From: Lunularia cruciata
Taxonomy: Eukaryota; Streptophyta; Marchantiopsida; Lunulariales; Lunulariaceae
Direction: 5' to 3'
Length of the DNA: 64,000 nt
Assembly: GCA_948567375.1 (NCBI GenBank)
Contig: OX419762.1
Span: 43,815,034 to 43,879,033 of the forward strand
Part shown: one piece after another, positions 63,201 to 64,000 of the stretch
Position numbering within the stretch: position 1 is the first letter of the stretch
Layout: the number at the start of each line of letters is the position of its first letter
Position numbers and translations under genes: made by a program
The notes under the pieces: model-generated
What the model saw: only the letters and a program-made list of their open reading frames with translations
Databases searched by the model: none
Told to the model about the DNA's origin: nothing

Positions 63201-63430
63201 CAATCAAAACCTCAATTGGTGCACCAAAATGACTAAAAATACATTCCAAGAACAAATAAGCCGTCCCTTCATTAGACTTGCTAGAAGATTGAGGAGAATA
63301 TGACAAAATACAAAGGGCAAGTGCAAAAAATAGAATTCAGATTATAGAGGCTAGAAACAAATTGTTTTGTGTAGAGTACAAAGGAACACAACCTGCAAAC
63401 TAAACACAAAATGACCCTTCACTACACTTG
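60290..63430 (-). mobile_element. Second copy of the Ty3/gypsy-derived segment
   Basis: Colinear with about 46480-49920. It holds the heat-shock-motif edge (cttagaagcttctcaccaca), the coiled-coil remnants (60650-61600), the pair of about 95-bp repeats, the post-integrase segment (62458-62652, minus strand: CTMDPSLALICASLQYMLCG and flanks), and integrase core remnants (about 62980-63290) with the same DGLAK substitution. All frames are broken. Together with 46480-49920 it flanks blocks B and C as a large direct repeat. Confidence 0.75.
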
Positions 63431-63790
63431 TAAAAGACAAAAACCGAGGAGAGAAATAGTAGAATGGAAACTCACATTGGGACACTTGAATGAGGGAAAA
63501 CCTCGAATGCCTAGCATGAGCTTTGGCTTTGGTTATTATAGGTGGCATACAAGACTCTTGAAGCTTCTCAAGAAGCTTCCTTGAGCCACTTTCTTGGAGT
63601 GCAAGCCAAGTTAACCAGGAAGCTTCTCAAGAGGCTTCCTTCTAGAAGCTATCTACTTGGCATGCAAGCTAAGCTAGTTAGAAGCTTCTAGAAGCTACAT
63701 GCTTAGAGCGCAAGTTAACTAGTTGGGAAGCTTCCCAAGAAGCTTCTTAGATGCTTCTAGAATATTCTAGGCTATTTTATCTTATTCATT
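63430..63790 (-). promoter_or_regulatory. LTR-like segment with dense heat-shock elements
   Basis: On the minus strand, between the chromodomain remnant and a TATA-like cctataataacc (63531-63542), there are repeated GAAnnTTC units. Examples are ttctagaatattctag-type sequence (63755-63775), gaagcttctagaagc (63681-63697), and gaagcttctcaagaagcttc (63560-63579). The region below the TATA matches 46139-46320 and 46710-46910 (aaagctcatgctaggcatt). It is probably U3-R of a chromovirus LTR. Confidence 0.6.
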
Positions 63791-63796
63791 ACTTTG

Positions 63797-64000
63797 TAAG
63801 CCTGACTAACTTCGTCGTTAAACTCCATATTGTTACATATTCCCTCGCTGCTAGTTGGTGACGTCCTCGTCGCCAGTGAAGCTTTGAATTCCTTGATGGC
63901 CGTCTGTGCATTCTGGAGGTTGATCGTATCCTTGCATGTAAAAATGACAACATGCAAGGATACGATCAACTTCATACTCCTCATGATCATTGATAGGGAC
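63797..64000 (-). pseudogene. Chromodomain fragment of a Ty3/gypsy chromovirus
   Basis: At the window edge the minus strand reads DHEEYEVDRIL, the start of a retroelement chromodomain, and further on, in another frame, NLQNAQTAIKEFKAS, its C-terminal helix. The central part, where aromatic residues normally bind methyl-lysine (WKGY...TWEP), is missing and a 21-bp inverted repeat takes its place. The protein then ends and the LTR-like segment follows. The upstream polyprotein lies beyond the window. Confidence 0.7.
63919..63970. repeat. Perfect 21-bp inverted repeat, 10-nt loop
   Basis: gttgatcgtatccttgcatg plus t (63919-63939) is the exact reverse complement of 63950-63970, with aaaaatgaca between. 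It lies inside the chromodomain remnant and is best explained by a snap-back or template-switch event. Confidence 0.95.

Noticed and set aside
1-64000. CRISPR arrays, operons or bacterial insertion sequences
   Set aside because: No regularly spaced short repeats or prokaryotic gene packing were seen; introns and plant retroelements show a nuclear eukaryotic sequence.

Overview
The window is nuclear DNA of a land plant, most likely a bryophyte and probably a liverwort. The main reason is the gene at 30840-36187, which joins an alpha/beta-hydrolase domain, an NB-ARC domain and leucine-rich repeats. This hydrolase-NBS-LRR (HNL) class was described from liverworts. Spliceosomal introns, a nuclear-type tRNA-Gly and large nested retroelements fit a plant nuclear chromosome. 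No organellar or bacterial gene order was seen.

Host genes are few. A complete six-exon gene on the minus strand (4791-7073) encodes the KEOPS/EKC subunit Cgi121/TPRKB; every exon was read from the sequence with GT-AG junctions, giving a 173-residue product. A prohibitin pseudogene without introns in the legible part lies at 10733-11355 (minus). An intact tRNA-Gly(UCC) gene is at 13973-14044 (minus). The HNL gene occupies 30840-36187 (+). It has a one-base frameshift in NB-ARC and frameshifted terminal LRRs, and is followed by decayed LRR units to about 37350.

The rest is mostly repeats. An AT-rich block of about 3.8 kb that begins with the tRNA-Gly segment occurs three times: copy A (about 13740-27600), copy B (about 49920-56640) and copy C (about 56650-60290). 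Copy A was split by two insertions. One is a Penelope-like retroelement with 1040-bp pseudo-LTRs (14321-20703). The other is a non-LTR retrotransposon (20982-24168) bounded by a 14-bp target duplication. Copy B was split by another member of the same non-LTR family (53707-56154), again with a 14-bp target duplication. A third long member lies at 39973 to about 43190, and three very short 3' ends lie at 2027-2121, 38188-38323 and 56340-56388. The family encodes a C2H2 finger, a reverse transcriptase, a CCHC motif and a PD-D restriction-like endonuclease. That is the R2/CRE-type layout, unusual in land plants, where L1 and RTE elements with an APE endonuclease dominate.

The last third also holds two copies of a Ty3/gypsy (chromovirus) derivative, about 46070-49920 and 60290-63430. 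They contain integrase and coiled-coil remnants and LTR-like segments in which clustered heat-shock elements lie just upstream of TATA boxes. A broken chromodomain with a 21-bp perfect inverted repeat closes the window. Many in-frame stops in these elements are TAG at expected glutamine positions, a pattern expected from CHG-methylation-driven C-to-T decay.
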